This document shows positions 42,186-51,470 of a stretch of 64,000 bases of DNA, one piece after another; position 1 is the first letter of the stretch; every line of letters begins with the position of its first letter. The stretch is from Chloroflexota bacterium (GTDB lineage: Bacteria > Chloroflexota > Anaerolineae > UBA7937 > B3-Chlor), in contig JAUVXJ010000003.1 of NCBI GenBank assembly GCA_030603665.1, positions 1 to 64,000 of the forward strand. Direction: 5' to 3'. A program made the translations under genes and the position numbers. The notes below the pieces were generated by a model. The model searched no databases. It worked only from the letters and a program-made list of their open reading frames with translations, and was not told the DNA's origin.

Positions 42186-43298
42186 TCAGTACTCGTAGAT
42201 ATTGAAGGAACCGGTGCCCCACCAGGAGACATTCCCTCTGACGGAATCGTCCGTGGCCCTGATGGTGTACTCCATCGTCCCGTAGCAGATGGCGTGCTCC
42301 TGCGGGATGTAGGTTACGCTCCAGATGTTCCCGCTCACGGAGAAACCTCCGCACCATTCCTCACCGCCCTCATCGAGGGTGCAGTACAAGTCCACCGACC
42401 TCACGCCGGATGGATCGCTGACCCGGGCACTGATCGTGATCTCCGAAGGGCTCTCCAAACAATAGACGCTATTGGCTGACTGCTGGACATTGCCGATGCT
42501 GGGCCCCTCGGCGTCCACGATCACGGAGACGGTCAGACTTTGGCTCACCTCGCCTCCTGGGCCCCGGGCCACCAAGGTGTAGCTCGTGGTCTCGCTGGGA
42601 CACCTATCCCTGGAATCGGGAGAGGTAACACCTTCATCGTCGAAGTATATCTCAGTGGGGCCGCCCTCCACGCGCCAACTGACGGTGGTGCATTCCCCCT
42701 CCGGGACCTGCACCGGATTGGCCTCGAAAGAGACTATGATCGGAGGAGGCGGAGTGGTGGGCGTGAAGGAGGGGGGTGGCGGCGTCGAGGTAGGTGGTAC
42801 CAGCGTCGCCGTGGGAGGCACTGGCGTCCCTGTGGGAGGCGGGGGCATCGTCTCGGATGGCATGGGCGTTTGGGTAGGCGGCATGGGGGAGGACGCGGGC
42901 CCCACGGAAGGCGTCGGCAGGGAGGGGCTCTCTACCACACCCACCGTGACCACGGAACGGGCCTCGGGTCCGACGTTACCCTGGCTGTCCGTCGCCGTGA
43001 CGCTGACCGTGTAAACGCCGGGCCTGCTGGGGTTCCACCCCACAGTAGCGTGTTCCAGCACGCCACCACCTGTCGGAGCGCGCACCAGAGGCGCGCCATC
43101 CACGTGGAACTCAAGGCTGGCCACGCCGTCGAGGTCGGAGCCATGAGCCGTGATCTCCTGAGGCCCCAGAGGCAGCCTCGCCCCGTCAAGCGGTTGATCC
43201 ACCCAGGCGGTCGGCCCCTGGGTGGATGACGGGGCACACGCAGCCAGCACGAGACTCAGAACGAGGATCAGGACACAACAGATGATGGTTCTTCCCAT
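42186..43298 (-). CDS. Ig-like repeat lipoprotein
   Basis: 370 residues. The signal VLSLVLAACAPSS is a clear lipobox. A first Ig-like domain (ITAHGSDLDGVASLEFHVDG), a Thr/Pro linker of about 60 residues, a second domain opening IIVSFEANPVQVPEGECTTV and a third (ITISARVSDPSGVRSVDLYC) follow. It is probably a cell-surface stalk or adhesin. It lies 57 bases upstream of the LysM gene on the same strand, so the two may be co-transcribed. Confidence 0.85.
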   Translation of the reverse strand: MGRTIICCVLILVLSLVLAACAPSSTQGPTAWVDQPLDGARLPLGPQEITAHGSDLDGVASLEFHVDGAPLVRAPTGGGVLEHATVGWNPSRPGVYTVSVTATDSQGNVGPEARSVVTVGVVESPSLPTPSVGPASSPMPPTQTPMPSETMPPPPTGTPVPPTATLVPPTSTPPPPSFTPTTPPPPIIVSFEANPVQVPEGECTTVSWRVEGGPTEIYFDDEGVTSPDSRDRCPSETTSYTLVARGPGGEVSQSLTVSVIVDAEGPSIGNVQQSANSVYCLESPSEITISARVSDPSGVRSVDLYCTLDEGGEEWCGGFSVSGNIWSVTYIPQEHAICYGTMEYTIRATDDSVRGNVSWWGTGSFNIYEY

Positions 43299-43612
43299 CT
43301 CCCAACTCCTTCATCCACCAATACGTCCCTGCGCTGCCGGCGCCGTGCCTGCACGGACCTAGTGCATCAATGGTTGGCAAAATGATAGCACGTCCCTCCA
43401 GCAATGTCTACCTGTGGGGATCGGTCGCAATTGCGGGTGAGGCGCGATGGTCAGCGCCGGACTGAAGTCCTGCGCTACAAAGGGGAAAACCGGCTGAAGC
43501 CGGCGAGAGTCAGTGGGGGGCTAAGTTTGAGGCGATCCCTCGATGGGGTGCAGACGCACGGTGTCAAAGACTGCGTGTGGAGCCGGCAGACGGCTGGTGC
43601 GACGGCGGTGGT
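43299..43612. other. Gene-free stretch with dispersed palindromes
   Basis: Nothing coding is supported. It contains two small palindromes in a recognisable dispersed-repeat context: GGACTGAAGTCC (43459-43470) and CCGGCTGAAGCCGG (43490-43503), joined by TGCGCTACAAAGGGG. This text is common in Chloroflexota intergenic regions. Confidence 0.5.
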
Positions 43613-44806
43613 CTAGGTCTCCTTGTTTCGTAGCGCCCTCAATCCGTCCCTCTCGAGAAACAAGGTAACCGCTGTCCCAATCACCATCGACCAGAAGTAT
43701 TGGCCGAACCCTAGGAAGGATATCCCTGAGAGGGAGATGGCGAAGGCAAAGAGTGGACCCAGCAGCAGCGGTCCCTTGGTGACCTGCTTGACCGCGTTGG
43801 CGAGAACGTCCACCAGCGACAAGCCTGCTAGCGCAGCCAACAGCGCCGCAGGGAAAATCTGCGCGATGGCAGCGGCGATGCCAGCCAGCACGCTGACCAA
43901 CAACGCTGCGCTACCTATCACGTAGACAACACGGTGACGGATCTCTTGGTCACCGGCCTCTGGCCCAGCGATCAGGGACGTCGCCGGCAGCGAAAGAGAG
44001 ACACCAGTAGGGCCCAGGAACGATCCCACCATCGTTCCGACCCCACTGACCACATCAATCGCGCTCTCTGGGGGATCATAGTTCTGGCTCTGCAGGAAAC
44101 GCAGCGAGGGCAGGTTCGACTGGAGCGTGATCAGCGCGGCCAACACCGGCGTGGCGGTGAGAATGGCCGGCAATGAAAACACGGGGAGGGTGACCTGGGG
44201 AAGAACCAGAGACAGAGGTTCGTCCACCTGCCCGAACTGCCCGGTGACGGCCACGACAATGACCCCCGTTATCAGTGCTGGCAAGATCGCCGGCAAACGG
44301 TTGCCCAGGAGACTACGGCTCACCAGGTAAGCCAACAAGGTGGCGCCGATCACCGCTGGTGCATCCCCCAACAGCGAAAAGACACGCGCCACGAAAGGCA
44401 TAATCGCGCCAGCGAGCAGCCCGAACATGATCGGCACGGGGATCCAGGCTGCGAGTCGCTTCGTGAGACCCAGGAGTCCGAAAAGCAGAACTCCCGCGCC
44501 GGCCAGCATGGACGCACCCATCAGTTCCGGGAAGCTGAGCTGCCCGCCGAGCCCCCGGATGAAGATGACAAAGAAGATGTTTCCGGTCAGAAGGAGTGGC
44601 TGGCGATAGCGCAGAGCCAAGACCAGGCTCAAGAGCCCAGGCAGGCCGTAGAGCGCCAGGATCCAACTGCTCGTCTCGGCCGCAGACAAGCCCAACTCTT
44701 GCGCCGCGGCCAAGGGAATGCTCAAGACTGCGATGAAGATGATGATGTTGCGGAGCGCGACGCTCATGGCCGGCAGGTTTCGCTTCAGGGCCTTGGATGT
44801 CGACAC
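43613..44806 (-). CDS. BenE-type benzoate/H+ symporter family protein
   Basis: 397 residues, about twelve helices. The opening SVALRNIIIFIAVLSIPLAA and later GLLAGAIMPFVARVF, LQSNLPSLRFLQSQNYDPP and GPTGVSLSLPATSL follow the BenE family, proton symporters related to nucleobase transporters. The start is GTG 44806 with AAAGGAGG 10 bases upstream. No benzoate pathway genes are near, so the substrate is uncertain. Confidence 0.85.
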   Translation of the reverse strand: MSTSKALKRNLPAMSVALRNIIIFIAVLSIPLAAAQELGLSAAETSSWILALYGLPGLLSLVLALRYRQPLLLTGNIFFVIFIRGLGGQLSFPELMGASMLAGAGVLLFGLLGLTKRLAAWIPVPIMFGLLAGAIMPFVARVFSLLGDAPAVIGATLLAYLVSRSLLGNRLPAILPALITGVIVVAVTGQFGQVDEPLSLVLPQVTLPVFSLPAILTATPVLAALITLQSNLPSLRFLQSQNYDPPESAIDVVSGVGTMVGSFLGPTGVSLSLPATSLIAGPEAGDQEIRHRVVYVIGSAALLVSVLAGIAAAIAQIFPAALLAALAGLSLVDVLANAVKQVTKGPLLLGPLFAFAISLSGISFLGFGQYFWSMVIGTAVTLFLERDGLRALRNKET

Positions 44807-45100
44807 GGAAACTGAACCTCCTTTAGAGTCGCTTCATCAATCAGCGCCCGGATCTCGGGGATGAGTTCCTTCCACAAGCGCATGGAGGCAAACTGCGAAC
44901 TCATCGCCCATTGTACCTCACCTCCACTGGCATGTCACATGTCACGGAGAATTGCGTCACAGGGTGTCCGCCTGCCGATTCCTCCTTCGTGCGCGCACGG
45001 GGCGTGCCGTGCGATCACATGGGGGATGCCGCGCGGGGAGTCTCCAGGCCACTGCGTGTGGCACCTGGGAGCCTCATCGTGATACCTCGGGGCCCTCCGT
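44807..45100. other. Gene-free stretch
   Basis: Divergent space between the BenE-type gene and the epimerase promoter. No gene or clear repeat was seen. Confidence 0.4.
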
Positions 45101-45129
45101 TTGACACCCCATTCTCGCTGGACTATCAT
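45101..45129 (+). promoter_or_regulatory. Sigma70-type promoter
   Basis: TTGACA (45101-45106), a 17-base spacer, TATCAT (45124-45129), about 37 bases before the epimerase start. The -35 is a perfect match. Confidence 0.7.
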
Positions 45130-45166
45130 AGTCAGGTCTGCGCATCTCAAGGGCAGGAGGCAGCAA

Positions 45167-46189
45167 GTGTCCAAAGTTCTGGTGACCGGGGGGGCTGGGT
45201 TCATCGGCAGCAATGTCAGCCATCGTCTGCTCTCCCAGGGTCACGAAGTAGTCATCTACGACAACCTCCAGAGGCAGGGAACGAAGAAGAACGTCGCCTG
45301 GCTGCGGGAGAACCACGGTCAAGGGTTCTCTCTGATCGAGGCCGATGTGAGAGATTACCCCACGCTTCAGGAGGCCGTGCAAGGGTGTGAGGTGGTCTAT
45401 CACCTAGCCGCCCAAGTTGCGGTGACCTGGTCGGTCAGCGATCCCAGAGAGGACTTCGAGATCAACGCCCTGGGCACCCTCAACCTCTTGGAGGCAGCCA
45501 GATCCAACGATCCCCCGCCCATCGTGCTCTTCACCTCCACCAACAAGGTGTACGGTGGCATGGAAGAGGTGGAGATCGTGGAGCAGGAGACGCGACACGC
45601 CTACGCCTCCCTGCCCCGAGGCGTCTCGGAGGCCCAGCCTCTGGACTTCCACTCCCCATATGGATGCTCGAAAGGCGCAGGCGACCAGTACGTCAGAGAC
45701 TACGCGCGCATCTATGGCCTCAAGACCGTGGTTTTCCGCATGTCCTGCATCTATGGCCCGCGACAGTTCGGGGTCGAGGATCAGGGCTGGGTGGCCCATT
45801 TCCTCATCTCCTCCGTCCTGGGCCGGCCCATCACCATCTACGGCGACGGCAAGCAGGTGCGAGACATCCTCTACGTGGACGATTTGGTGGCGGCCCTGGA
45901 GCTGGCGGTGGAGCGCATCGACGTCAGCGCAGGCCAGGTGTACAACATGGGCGGCGGGGCCGAGAACACCATGTCGGTCTGGACCGAGTTCCACGAGCAT
46001 CTCAATAAGCTGCTGGGTCACGAGGTGCCGGTCAGCTACGACGAATGGCGTCCCGGAGACCAGTTGGTGTACGTCAGCGACACCAGCAAGGCCCAGAGGG
46101 AGCTTGACTGGAAAGCCCGCACCTCCGTCGGCGAGGGCATAGAGAAGCTGTACCGCTGGGTCGTGGACAACAAGCATCTATTCCAGTAG
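45167..46189 (+). CDS. NAD-dependent sugar epimerase (CDP-paratose 2-epimerase-like)
   Basis: 340 residues. NAD-binding TGGAGFIGS near the N-terminus, the catalytic SPYGCSKGAGDQYV (Tyr and Lys), then YARIYGLKTVVFRMSCIYGPRQFG, which is close to CDP-paratose/tyvelose 2-epimerases (RfbE). Such enzymes make dideoxy sugars of surface polysaccharides. GTG 45167 is taken because AGGAGG lies 6 bases upstream. It begins a plus-strand run of envelope genes. Confidence 0.88.
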   Translation: MSKVLVTGGAGFIGSNVSHRLLSQGHEVVIYDNLQRQGTKKNVAWLRENHGQGFSLIEADVRDYPTLQEAVQGCEVVYHLAAQVAVTWSVSDPREDFEINALGTLNLLEAARSNDPPPIVLFTSTNKVYGGMEEVEIVEQETRHAYASLPRGVSEAQPLDFHSPYGCSKGAGDQYVRDYARIYGLKTVVFRMSCIYGPRQFGVEDQGWVAHFLISSVLGRPITIYGDGKQVRDILYVDDLVAALELAVERIDVSAGQVYNMGGGAENTMSVWTEFHEHLNKLLGHEVPVSYDEWRPGDQLVYVSDTSKAQRELDWKARTSVGEGIEKLYRWVVDNKHLFQ

Positions 46190-46207
46190 ATCGGAGATTA
46201 TTGAAAC

Positions 46208-47554
46208 GTGGGTCTGTTCGATAGGCGGAAAGACAAGGCCAGGAAAGTCGTCGTTATCGGTCCCGATGGCACACCTCTCAGCCTGGTGAGGAGTCTCATA
46301 GAGAAGGGAGAACTGCCCAACTTCGCCCGTCTCTTCCAGGACGGCAGCGTGAGGCCCATGACCTCCGCGATACCGGCCGTTTCCTCAGTGGCCTGGTCCT
46401 CCTTCATGACCGGCAAGAATCCAGGCAAACATGGCATCTACGGCTTTCTGGATCATCGCCCCAACTCCCTGGACACCTACATCCCCAACTCCAGGGCCAT
46501 GCGCTCCGAGACGCTGTGGGAGATCCTCAGCAGGCACGGCAAGCGCGTGGTGGTGATGAATGTGCCCGTCACCTTCCCTCCCCGAGAGGTGAACGGCATC
46601 CTGGTGGCCGGATTCCTGGCCCCCAAACTGGAGAAAGGGACCTATCCGCCTTCCATCGGTGAGCAGTTGAAGAATATGGGGTACCGCCTGGACGTCGATC
46701 CCTGGCAGGCGAGAGAGGACAAAGACAAGTTCCTCGAGGACCTGTACTACACCCTGGACAAGCGCGAAGAGGCGATGATCCACTTCATGGAGACTGAAGA
46801 CTGGGACTTCTTCATGCTCCAGATCATGGAAACCGACCGCCTCCATCACTTCCTGTGGGAGGAGATGGTGAAGGGCGATCCCAAGTATGCGCCCGCCTTC
46901 CTGGAGCTGTACCACAGGATGGACGGCCTGCTGGGGAGGCTGTACGACCGCTTAGACGACAACACCACCCTGGTGGTGATGTCCGACCATGGCTTCACCC
47001 TGATGAAGAAAGAGGTCTATGTCAACCGCTGGCTTCAGGACAACGGCTGGCTCTCCTTTACCCAGGCCCCGCCGCAGTCGCTGGCAGACATGCACCCCGA
47101 TTCCAGGGCCTACAGCATGGACCCCGGGCGCATCTTCGTCAATCTGCGCGGCCGACAGCCCCAGGGCAGCGTAGACCTCGGGAAAGAGTACGAGGCTGTG
47201 AGGACAGAGCTGGTGGAATCCCTGTCTCGCCTTTCAGACCCCGACAGCGGCGAGCCGATGATCGAGCGGGTCTACCGGAGAGAGGAGATCTACAGCGGGG
47301 AATGCTACGCCCAAGCGGCGGACCTGGTGGCTATGCCCCACAGAGGTTACGATCTGAAAGGCTCCATCAAGAAGGACGTCCTGACCGACAGGGGCCCCAT
47401 CAATGGGGCACACACCTACGATGATGCCATGCTGTACATCCGCGGGCAGGAGATCGGCAAAGAGGAAGTGGCCATCGTGGACGTGATGCCCACCATTCTC
47501 CAGTTGATGGGCGTGCCCATACCCGAGGACGTGGACGGCGAGGTTCTGATCTAG
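46208..47554 (+). CDS. Alkaline-phosphatase-fold phosphodiesterase-like protein
   Basis: 448 residues. VIGPDG holds the first metal Asp20; PAVSSVAWSSFMTG contains the nucleophile serine region (about 59-60); ETDRLHHF, SDHGF and NGAHTYDDA supply the remaining metal ligands. This is the type I phosphodiesterase/nucleotide pyrophosphatase branch, common in archaeal and Chloroflexota glycan clusters. It starts at GTG 46208, 18 bases after the epimerase, and is likely co-transcribed. Confidence 0.85.
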   Translation: MGLFDRRKDKARKVVVIGPDGTPLSLVRSLIEKGELPNFARLFQDGSVRPMTSAIPAVSSVAWSSFMTGKNPGKHGIYGFLDHRPNSLDTYIPNSRAMRSETLWEILSRHGKRVVVMNVPVTFPPREVNGILVAGFLAPKLEKGTYPPSIGEQLKNMGYRLDVDPWQAREDKDKFLEDLYYTLDKREEAMIHFMETEDWDFFMLQIMETDRLHHFLWEEMVKGDPKYAPAFLELYHRMDGLLGRLYDRLDDNTTLVVMSDHGFTLMKKEVYVNRWLQDNGWLSFTQAPPQSLADMHPDSRAYSMDPGRIFVNLRGRQPQGSVDLGKEYEAVRTELVESLSRLSDPDSGEPMIERVYRREEIYSGECYAQAADLVAMPHRGYDLKGSIKKDVLTDRGPINGAHTYDDAMLYIRGQEIGKEEVAIVDVMPTILQLMGVPIPEDVDGEVLI

Positions 47555-47579
47555 TCCCTCGCCAGATGATCGCCGGCTC

Positions 47580-48044
47580 CTAGCTGTCCTCTCCCGTGCC
47601 GCGAGGGCGACGTGCTTCCGTCAGCTCCACCTCCAGCCCCCCGCTGATAGAGGCGACGAAGTTGTAGATCAGCCCCGCCAGATCGCCCACCACCAGGAAG
47701 ACCAGCCCTCCCAGGCAGGATCCCAAAACCACCAGAGCGAAAAACAGAGCCCACGAGAGGCCTTCTATCATCTGCGCCCTTTGGAGCAGCGACTCCAGGT
47801 TCAGCAGTGCGAGCACGTTGATGGGAATCGCCTGGCCCAGGATGCGTATCTCCGCTCCCTGCCAGCTCTCCAGCAGACGACGCATCCCGCTTACGGTCAG
47901 CATGGCCGCAGACGCCAGAAGGAGGCTGGGCACGCAGCTGACCAAAGCGCCCAGAAGGCAGCCGAACTTGCTCAGGGAGCCCACGCTGATGCTCCTGATT
48001 CTGTACCTGCTGGACTGGACTGCGCGCTCGGGTTTCGTAGGCAT
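47580..48044 (-). CDS. DUF3566-like membrane protein
   Basis: 154 residues. A basic N-terminus (RYRIRSISVGSLSKFGCLLG) is followed by two main helices separated by a ~60-residue loop, with a second helix pair and a closing acidic tail, the layout of DUF3566 proteins. Their role is unknown; in actinobacteria they lie near gyrase genes. A short-leader promoter precedes it. It is convergent with the phosphodiesterase gene. Confidence 0.5.
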   Translation of the reverse strand: MPTKPERAVQSSRYRIRSISVGSLSKFGCLLGALVSCVPSLLLASAAMLTVSGMRRLLESWQGAEIRILGQAIPINVLALLNLESLLQRAQMIEGLSWALFFALVVLGSCLGGLVFLVVGDLAGLIYNFVASISGGLEVELTEARRPRGTGEDS

Positions 48045-48058
48045 GGCAACCTCGCCCC

Positions 48059-48087
48059 ATTATACCTGAGGGAGTCTGCCCCAACAA
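48059..48087 (-). promoter_or_regulatory. Promoter giving a very short leader
   Basis: Minus strand TTGTTG (48087-48082), 17-base spacer, TATAAT (48064-48059). The ATG at 48044 is only 14 bases from the -10, so the transcript would have about 8 bases before the start. Confidence 0.6.
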
Positions 48088-48338
48088 CGCTCAGCGTGGC
48101 CCAGGCACCAGCGAGCTCCCCGCCCTCAAAGATGCCCCCAAGGAACGCGCACTTGCCGGAAGACCGCGCGATAAGCGCACATGGGGCGCGCGGGAACAGT
48201 CTGATTCCTTCTTGTCGTTCTGAGCGAAGCGAACAATCTCCCATGAGATTCCTCGGTGCCTCGCGTCTCAGCCTGTCGGGGATGCCGACCCCAACGGTCC
48301 TGAACCTCCAGTTGCTGCTTAGCCAGAGGGAAAAGGTA
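48088..48338. other. Intergenic region with a dispersed repeat
   Basis: Contains TCGTTCTGAGCGAAGCGAAC followed by AATCTCCCATGAGATTCCTC (48214-48254), a repeat family with the GAGCGAAGCGAA core seen between genes of many bacteria. No coding sequence is supported. Confidence 0.5.
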
Positions 48339-48367
48339 TTGCCTTTTGCCTATCCAGAATCTATAAT
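48339..48367 (+). promoter_or_regulatory. Sigma70-type promoter
   Basis: TTGCCT (48339-48344), 17-base spacer, TATAAT (48362-48367), 22 bases before the GTG of the DUF2723 gene. Confidence 0.7.
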
Positions 48368-48389
48368 CGAGTGACTTGGAGCGATTCCT

Positions 48390-51191
48390 GTGACAAACCG
48401 CGACACTCTTCTCCGGCCCAAGGTGCTGGACTGGCTCATCGCCGCCGGCCTTTTCGCCGCGTCATTCTTGGTCTACCTGGACACGCTGGCTCCCTCGGTA
48501 GCCACCATCTTCGACGACAGCCTAGAGTTCCAGCTGGTCTGCTACCTCCCAGGCATCGCCCACCCCAGCGGCTATCCCCTCTACACCCTCCTGGGCAAGC
48601 TCTTCACCTACCTGCCCGTGGGCGACGCCGCCTTCAAGGTGAACTTGATGTCAGCCTTCTTCGCCTCCGTCACTGTGGCCATCCTCTACGCCACATTGAG
48701 ACTGCTGGCCAAGCATCGGGTCCCCGCGGTGCTGGGGGCCGCCACTTTCGCCGTCTCCCCTGTGTTCTGGTCTCAAGGAGTCATCGCCGAGGTCTACACC
48801 CTCAACGCCACCTTTGTGGCGGCCATGCTCTTCCTGCTTCTGCTGTGGGCCCGCTCCTGCGAGGATGAACATGCGGGACAACGCGGTCGTCTGCAAGAGC
48901 CCACGATCCTGCTATATCTCCTGGCCCTAGTCTATGGCCTGAGCCTGACCCACCACCGCACCATGATCCTCCTAGCTCCCGCTGCCCTAGTCTTCCTGGT
49001 CACGGTGGACCGCCGCATTTTCACCAGGGGGCGGCTGATGGCCAAGCTGGCGCTGCTTCTGGTCGCGCCTCTCGCCCTGTACCTGTACCTACCCCTCAGG
49101 GGTATGACCATGTCCTCCCTGAACGGGGTCTATGAGAACACCCTCAGGGGCTTCCTGACCTACGTCTCAGGCGGGTCGTACAGCATCTTTCTCACGGAGA
49201 ACCCCCTGGCGCAGAGCAGGGGCCTGAGCTTCTACGCCGCCCTGCTGCGGGAGCAGTTCACCTGGGTAGGGATTCTCCTCGCGGGAATCGGTCTCCTATA
49301 CTCCTTAACCAGGCGGAGGGTGTCTCTGCTCCTCGTGCTGTATGCGGTGACCACAGCGCTCTTCGCCCTGGGATATCGGGTTCCCGACATCGAGGTCTTC
49401 CTCATCCCCCTGTTCCTCGTCTGCGCCATGTGGATAGGGATGGGCTTCGCCGCCTTGTGGGAGTTGATCTTGGCCATCTTGCGCAGAGCGAGGAAGCAGG
49501 CATCCGCCCCGCTGCGCAACAGCCTGTACTGTTGCCTGTTGATAGGCGGGGGGCTGCTGCCGCTCTACCTTTGGCAGGCCCATGGAGACCAGATCGATCT
49601 CAGCCGCCGGTGGGAGGTTTATGACTACGGAGTGGACGTGCTGACCCAGCCCCTGGAGGAGAACGCGGTGATCGTGGGCATCCTGGGGGAAATGACCCTG
49701 CTCAACTACTTCCAGGAGACAGAGGGGCTACGTCCCGACCTGGTAGCCATCGCCGCGGACACGGAAGATGAACGGTTAGCGGTGGTGAGAGATCAGATGG
49801 ACGAGGGACGGACCGTTTATCTGACCCGCCCCTTGAGCGGTGCCGAGGAGCTGTACCACCTCTCATCCCAGGGACCGCTGATCCGTGTGCGAGAGCGACC
49901 TCCTGACATCACCACAAAGCCCGGCCATGCTCTATCCGTGCCCTTCGGTGAGGCTATCCTGCTCGCAGGCTACGACGCTGAACTGAGAGACACTCACGGT
50001 GGCCCGCAATTGCGGGTGACTCTCCATTGGGAGGCGCTCGCCGAGATCCAGCAAGACTACAAGGTCTCCCTGCGTCTCCTCGACGACAAAGGGCACCTAG
50101 GGGCGGTCCGCGATGCCTTCCCGGTGCGCGACGCCTATCGCACCCACGCTTGGAGGACCGGAGGGGTCATCGTTGACACCCACGATCTGCCTATCTTGGC
50201 CGGTCTGCCCCCTGGCGACTACTCCATGCAGGTCACCCTGTACGATCCCAACACCCTGGATCCCTTGGCGACGTCAGTCTTCGGAAGCGTCTCTCTGGGA
50301 CCAACCGTCGGGCTGGACGGGGCAGGCCCTTGGGATGTGCAGCAAGAAGCCCAGTACAACCTGGGCGGACGAGTCAAGCTCCTGGGGTACTCTGTGATCG
50401 GCGAGGAGTTCAAGCCTGGAGATACCACCCCCATCACTTTGCTGTGGCAGGGCCTGGACGTACAAGATGGCCAGTACACACTGCTGCTGTGGTTGGAGGA
50501 TGATGCAGGGGTCAAGACTGGCCAAGCCGAGCTGCCGCTGAGCGACCGCTATCCGCCGGCCACGTGGCAGGAGGGGGAGATCGTCCGAGACTGGCAGCGC
50601 TTTCAGGTCCCTGGCAACAGCGAGGACGGGCGATATCTCCTCAAGATGCAAGTCCTGGAAGATGGGAAAGCCCTGCCCCGCCTCCTCGGCATAATGCCCA
50701 CCGGCAGCGTAATCGACCTCGGCCGCCTGGAGATCAAGGGACGCGAGAGGTCCTTCGACGTGCCGGCCATGGAACACGTCCTCAACGCGCAGTTCGGCGA
50801 GTCCGTCAAGCTCCTTGGTTATGATCTCCAGCCCATGGCGCTGCGCCCAGGTGAGAAGCTGTCTCTAACCCTCTACTGGCAGGCTCTGCGACTGATGGAT
50901 ACCTCCTACACGGTTTTCGTTCACCTGCTGGATGGTGAAGGGAGCATCCAAGGGCAGCGAGACAGCGTGCCCGGCGACGGTGCCCTGCCGACCACGAGCT
51001 GGGTGGAAGGCGAGATCATCGCCGATGGCTACGAGATCCCCATCGCCACCGATGCCTCATCCGGGCTGTACTCCATCGCCCTGGGCATGTACGATGCCAG
51101 CACGGGAGGCCGCCTGCCCCTCCTCGATGCGGAGGGTCAACCCATGGGGGACCACCTCTTGGTAGGCCAGGTCGAACTCCAGGCTGACTGA
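48390..51191 (+). CDS. DUF2723 membrane glycosyltransferase with three C-terminal beta repeats
   Basis: 933 residues. The first ~450 are the DUF2723 membrane domain: TIFDDSLEFQLVCYLPGIAH, SGYPLYTLLGKLFTYLP and LTHHRTMILLAP, a GT-C fold that moves sugars from lipid carriers to proteins. The periplasmic part has three similar units: ILLAGYDAEL, VKLLGYSVIG and VKLLGYDLQP, each followed by a strand such as LTLYWQALRLMDTSYTVFVH. GTG start with GGAG 8 bases upstream. It likely glycosylates surface proteins, perhaps the Thr/Pro-rich ones downstream. Confidence 0.88.
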   Translation: MTNRDTLLRPKVLDWLIAAGLFAASFLVYLDTLAPSVATIFDDSLEFQLVCYLPGIAHPSGYPLYTLLGKLFTYLPVGDAAFKVNLMSAFFASVTVAILYATLRLLAKHRVPAVLGAATFAVSPVFWSQGVIAEVYTLNATFVAAMLFLLLLWARSCEDEHAGQRGRLQEPTILLYLLALVYGLSLTHHRTMILLAPAALVFLVTVDRRIFTRGRLMAKLALLLVAPLALYLYLPLRGMTMSSLNGVYENTLRGFLTYVSGGSYSIFLTENPLAQSRGLSFYAALLREQFTWVGILLAGIGLLYSLTRRRVSLLLVLYAVTTALFALGYRVPDIEVFLIPLFLVCAMWIGMGFAALWELILAILRRARKQASAPLRNSLYCCLLIGGGLLPLYLWQAHGDQIDLSRRWEVYDYGVDVLTQPLEENAVIVGILGEMTLLNYFQETEGLRPDLVAIAADTEDERLAVVRDQMDEGRTVYLTRPLSGAEELYHLSSQGPLIRVRERPPDITTKPGHALSVPFGEAILLAGYDAELRDTHGGPQLRVTLHWEALAEIQQDYKVSLRLLDDKGHLGAVRDAFPVRDAYRTHAWRTGGVIVDTHDLPILAGLPPGDYSMQVTLYDPNTLDPLATSVFGSVSLGPTVGLDGAGPWDVQQEAQYNLGGRVKLLGYSVIGEEFKPGDTTPITLLWQGLDVQDGQYTLLLWLEDDAGVKTGQAELPLSDRYPPATWQEGEIVRDWQRFQVPGNSEDGRYLLKMQVLEDGKALPRLLGIMPTGSVIDLGRLEIKGRERSFDVPAMEHVLNAQFGESVKLLGYDLQPMALRPGEKLSLTLYWQALRLMDTSYTVFVHLLDGEGSIQGQRDSVPGDGALPTTSWVEGEIIADGYEIPIATDASSGLYSIALGMYDASTGGRLPLLDAEGQPMGDHLLVGQVELQAD

Positions 51192-51216
51192 CTCACCACC
51201 CCGGGCAGATCCTCGT

Positions 51217-51245
51217 TTGACAGCGGCAGGTTGCTGGCCTACAAT
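51217..51245 (+). promoter_or_regulatory. Sigma70-type promoter
   Basis: TTGACA (51217-51222), 17-base spacer, TACAAT (51240-51245). It points to the WecA/MraY-like gene 226 bases downstream. The long leader holds a 22-codon frame (from 51276) of doubtful meaning. Confidence 0.65.
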
Positions 51246-51470
51246 GCGGCAAGAATGACAGATGGACCCGGAAGGATGAAGGGATACCTGTCCTGCGATG
51301 GCTACCCCCACGGAAGGAACCGTTGCCTACTTGCGTGCCCGTAAGAGCCACTATCCCTCTTCCTTGGAGAGCGGCAACCCGTCCTTCACGACGCCCACAC
51401 TTGCTCAGCGTCAGTTGGTAATCGACCGGTCGCCGCCAGCACCTCGCCACGGTTCGCGCATGAGCCTGCC

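Noticed and set aside
45404..46177. 257-codon antisense frame over the epimerase
   Set aside because: Lies wholly opposite a well-supported enzyme and shows no domain.
51276..51344. 22-codon frame in the leader of the WecA/MraY-like gene as a leader peptide
   Set aside because: There is no run of regulatory codons and no attenuator hairpin with a T-run.
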